Shown here in pieces: positions 62,314-64,000 of a stretch of DNA of 64,000 nt. The notes beneath the pieces are model-generated. The model was not told where the DNA came from and ran no database searches. It saw nothing but the letters and a program-made list of their open reading frames with translations. The stretch's first letter is position 1. Every line of letters begins with the position of its first letter. Source of the DNA: a bacterium D16-36 (GTDB taxonomy: Bacteria; Bacillota; Clostridia; Lachnospirales; Lachnospiraceae); NCBI GenBank assembly GCA_003611745.1, contig RAYF01000019.1:32735-96734 (forward strand), written 5' to 3'. Both the position numbers and the translations under genes were made by a program.

Positions 62314-62375
62314 TACCATACCTCCCTATAAATTAGGAAAGCGCACCGACTTCGCTTATGCGCCCCTGTGCATAT

Positions 62376-62407
62376 AAAAAGCCCTAAATACATAATGCAT
62401 TCAGGGC
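62376..62407 (-). terminator. Riboswitch-controlled terminator
   Basis: On the minus strand GCCCTGAATGCA pairs with TATTTAGGGC, then TTTTTAT. It lies between the FMN aptamer and ribD, the expected expression platform. Confidence 0.85.
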
Positions 62408-62433
62408 ACACTTTTCATCACACAAACTCTCTA

Positions 62434-62553
62434 TCATCTTCTTTCATCCAGACTATACTGTCGGCTTTGGAATCACACCAAATCATGCCTTTCGGCTCGC
62501 GGGCTTACCCCAAGAGGAACACCGCCGGTGAGGAATCGCACCTCGCCCTGAAA
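62434..62553 (-). promoter_or_regulatory. FMN riboswitch (RFN element)
   Basis: Aptamer on the minus strand with the conserved blocks TTCAGGGCGAGGTGCGATTC, CTCACCGGCGGT, AGCCCGCGAGCC, GCATGATTTGGTGTGATTCC, AAAGCCGACAGT and AGTCTGGATGAAAGAAGATG. Bound FMN should favour the downstream terminator and shut off ribD-ribE-ribBA-ribH. Confidence 0.97.
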
Positions 62554-62626
62554 ATAAATAGATTTTTAAATCTCTACTATCATATCACATGATGCGCCAT
62601 GTTTCAAGGGGTACTGCGATTCATAC

Positions 62627-62659
62627 CACGGAAATTGATTTTCGAATTGATTTCCGTAG
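62627..62659. repeat. Inverted pair of the CGGAAATC motif
   Basis: ACGGAAATTGATT and AATTGATTTCCGT face each other around TTCG, pairing fully if two G-T wobbles are allowed. It lies between the rtcB stop and the FMN riboswitch, and could cap the rtcB transcript. Confidence 0.65.
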
Positions 62660-62661
62660 CC

Positions 62662-63867
62662 TTAATCACCACCGGCTTTAAAATTGTAGATTGGCCTTAT
62701 CACCTGAATAACATCAACTGTATCACCAATATTATCCACAATATCACTCATACCTTTATAAGCCATCGGACACTCATCCAGAGTGTCCCTATTGACCGAT
62801 GTGGTATAAATACCATTCATCTGCTGCTTAAATTCAGACACTGTAAATGATTCTTTGGCTGCTGAACGACTCATCAGCCGCCCCGCGCCATGAGGCGCTG
62901 ACTGGTTCCAATCATCATTCCCTTTCCCGGCACAAATCAAAGAACCATCCCGCATATTAATTGGGATAAGCAGTTTCTCCCCTTCTTTGGCAGATACAGC
63001 CCCCTTCCTTAAAATCATTGCTTTTGTATCAATATAATTATGAATCGTCGTAAATTGCTCTGTCACATGAATTTTCATTCCTTTAATAATCTCATCCATC
63101 ATTGCCTGCCTGTTCAGCTCAGCATATCTTTGGACAATTTTCATGTCATGGATATATTGCTCAAATAATTCTCCAGATACATAAGCTAATTGTTTGGGAA
63201 TATCAGTCCTCTTAGTATTTTTCAATGCAGCAATAGCTTTCTGAATTTCCCGCTCCCTGCCTTGTGATTTTAAATCAGCAATCAGATTATCAATATCTTT
63301 TTTTGCAGAACCGTTCAATAACTTATATCCCTCTTCTTGATAATAATTTGCTACTTCTAAGCCTAAATGACGGCTGCCAGAATGCACAACGATATAAATT
63401 TTTCCTTCACTATCCTTATTTGCTTCAATAAAATGATTGCCACCGCCCAAGGTTCCCAAGCTTTTCTCCGCCCTTCTTGGGTCTATATGTTTAATACAGA
63501 ATAAATCTTCTAAATTTATTTCTTCATAATACCTGTGCGTTTTCTCACGCACATTAAAACCGGATGGTATCTTCTCATAGATTAGCTTATCCAGCTTTTG
63601 CAGCTCTATATGAGATTCTTTAATTCTGATGGTTTCCATTCCACACCCAATATCCACTCCTACCAGATTAGGAACGATTTTATCTGTAACCGTCATTGTT
63701 GTTCCTATGGTACAACCAGCTCCCGCGTGAATATCAGGCATCAGCCTTATCTTGCTTCCAGATACAAACTCCTGATTAAGCAAAAGAAGCACCTGTGAAA
63801 TAGATGCTTCATCTACAACATCAGTAAATACCTTTGCTTCATTATATTTTCCTTTTAATTCTATCAT
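62662..63867 (-). CDS. rtcB: RtcB-family RNA ligase
   Basis: GTP-dependent ligase joining 2',3'-cyclic phosphate or 3'-phosphate ends to 5'-OH ends, used in RNA repair. The 401 residues contain the Mn-binding and guanylylation motifs: IHAGAGCTIGTTM, GVDIGCGMET, GTLGGGNHFIE, VVHSGSRHLGLEVANYY and SAPHGAGRLMSR (guanylylated His). GGAGG lies upstream of the ATG at 63867. It stands alone, without an archease or RtcA/RtcR gene nearby. Length fits the shorter bacterial RtcB group. Confidence 0.95.
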   Translation of the reverse strand: MIELKGKYNEAKVFTDVVDEASISQVLLLLNQEFVSGSKIRLMPDIHAGAGCTIGTTMTVTDKIVPNLVGVDIGCGMETIRIKESHIELQKLDKLIYEKIPSGFNVREKTHRYYEEINLEDLFCIKHIDPRRAEKSLGTLGGGNHFIEANKDSEGKIYIVVHSGSRHLGLEVANYYQEEGYKLLNGSAKKDIDNLIADLKSQGREREIQKAIAALKNTKRTDIPKQLAYVSGELFEQYIHDMKIVQRYAELNRQAMMDEIIKGMKIHVTEQFTTIHNYIDTKAMILRKGAVSAKEGEKLLIPINMRDGSLICAGKGNDDWNQSAPHGAGRLMSRSAAKESFTVSEFKQQMNGIYTTSVNRDTLDECPMAYKGMSDIVDNIGDTVDVIQVIRPIYNFKAGGD

Positions 63868-63904
63868 AAAACCTCCATTCTAAATACTGCTCATACCCCA
63901 TATA

Positions 63905-64000
63905 CACGGAAATCAATTTCAGTATATATATTCATTACTGCACCAAATCAATATGTCACCATTTACAGACGATGTTTATTTAACGATAACTCCCTGTTAT
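63905..64000. repeat. Repeated 3' flank, copy 2
   Basis: CGGAAATCAATTTCAG, ATATTCATTACTGC, CCATTTACAGACGAT and ACTCCCTGTTA recur in the same order as at 54541-54632. Confidence 0.75.
63963..64000 (-). CDS. Possible C-terminus of a second FtsX-type permease (edge fragment)
   Basis: Minus strand reads NRELSLNKHRL then a stop at 63963-63965. The sequence aligns with the end of the permease at 54625 (GNRE) and its 3' flank, so a paralogous permease probably lies just outside the window. Only about eleven codons are visible; the call rests on the shared flank. Confidence 0.4.
   Translation of the reverse strand, partial: NRELSLNKHRL

Overview
The window reads as chromosome of a gut-type Clostridia, most likely Lachnospiraceae. 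Reasons: strong AGGAGG ribosome sites with many TTG/GTG starts, a biotin-dependent sodium-pump decarboxylase operon, a YitJ-type fused methionine enzyme, two ABC-F proteins, a riboflavin operon behind an FMN riboswitch, and small families typical of this group (DUF5721-, DUF6120-like). This is judged from gene content; no species is claimed. No rRNA, CRISPR array, integrase or intact insertion sequence is seen.

Layout. 1-3.8 kb: sodium-pumping acyl-CoA decarboxylase operon (carboxyltransferase, lipoprotein-OadG, biotin carrier, beta subunit running off the left edge). 4-20 kb: ABC-F protein, adenosine-type deaminase with purine nucleoside phosphorylase and an AbiEi-like regulator, heterodimeric ABC exporter, a GH13 protein that has lost its catalytic residues, a PIG-V-like mannosyltransferase, a second ABC-F protein with one worn ATP site, and a GT2 glycosyltransferase. 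20-30.7 kb: two identical tRNA-Gln genes, methionine/folate enzyme, zinc-type ABC transporter, membrane proteins, CBS/DUF21 protein and a two-component system. 30.9-37 kb: AT-rich accessory stretch with a broken glycerophosphodiesterase gene, a MazG + GIY-YIG/DUF2075 pair (defence candidate), a secreted protein and a PadR/DUF6120 pair. 37-46 kb: galactomannan-type locus (three paralogous LacI regulators, GH26 mannanase, GH36 alpha-galactosidase), then Nudix and phosphohexomutase genes. 46-54.5 kb: chemoreceptor interrupted at a G9 tract, DAHP synthase, a Fic-like protein without Fic catalytic residues, an Rpn-type nuclease and a hemerythrin-CheX-receiver fusion. 54.6-64 kb: FtsX-type ABC transporter with two palindromic operators, pyrE, riboflavin operon (ribD-ribE-ribBA-ribH), rtcB, and the tail of what looks like a second FtsX permease.

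Non-coding structure is unusually rich. A hairpin leader carrying its own ribosome site precedes at least four unrelated genes. One 38-nt palindrome occurs twice, identical. Two long inverted repeats share ends resembling AAGGAACTGTCC. A CGGAAATCAATTTT motif recurs in six or seven intergenic gaps. These look like dispersed non-autonomous elements, some supplying terminators, stop codons or ribosome sites.

The observations most worth following are the G9 tract in the chemoreceptor, three cases of catalytic-site decay in full-length reading frames (GH13, Fic, one ABC-F composite site), the MazG/GIY-YIG-DUF2075 pair, and the repeated leader element. All calls come from reading the sequence; no database search was run.
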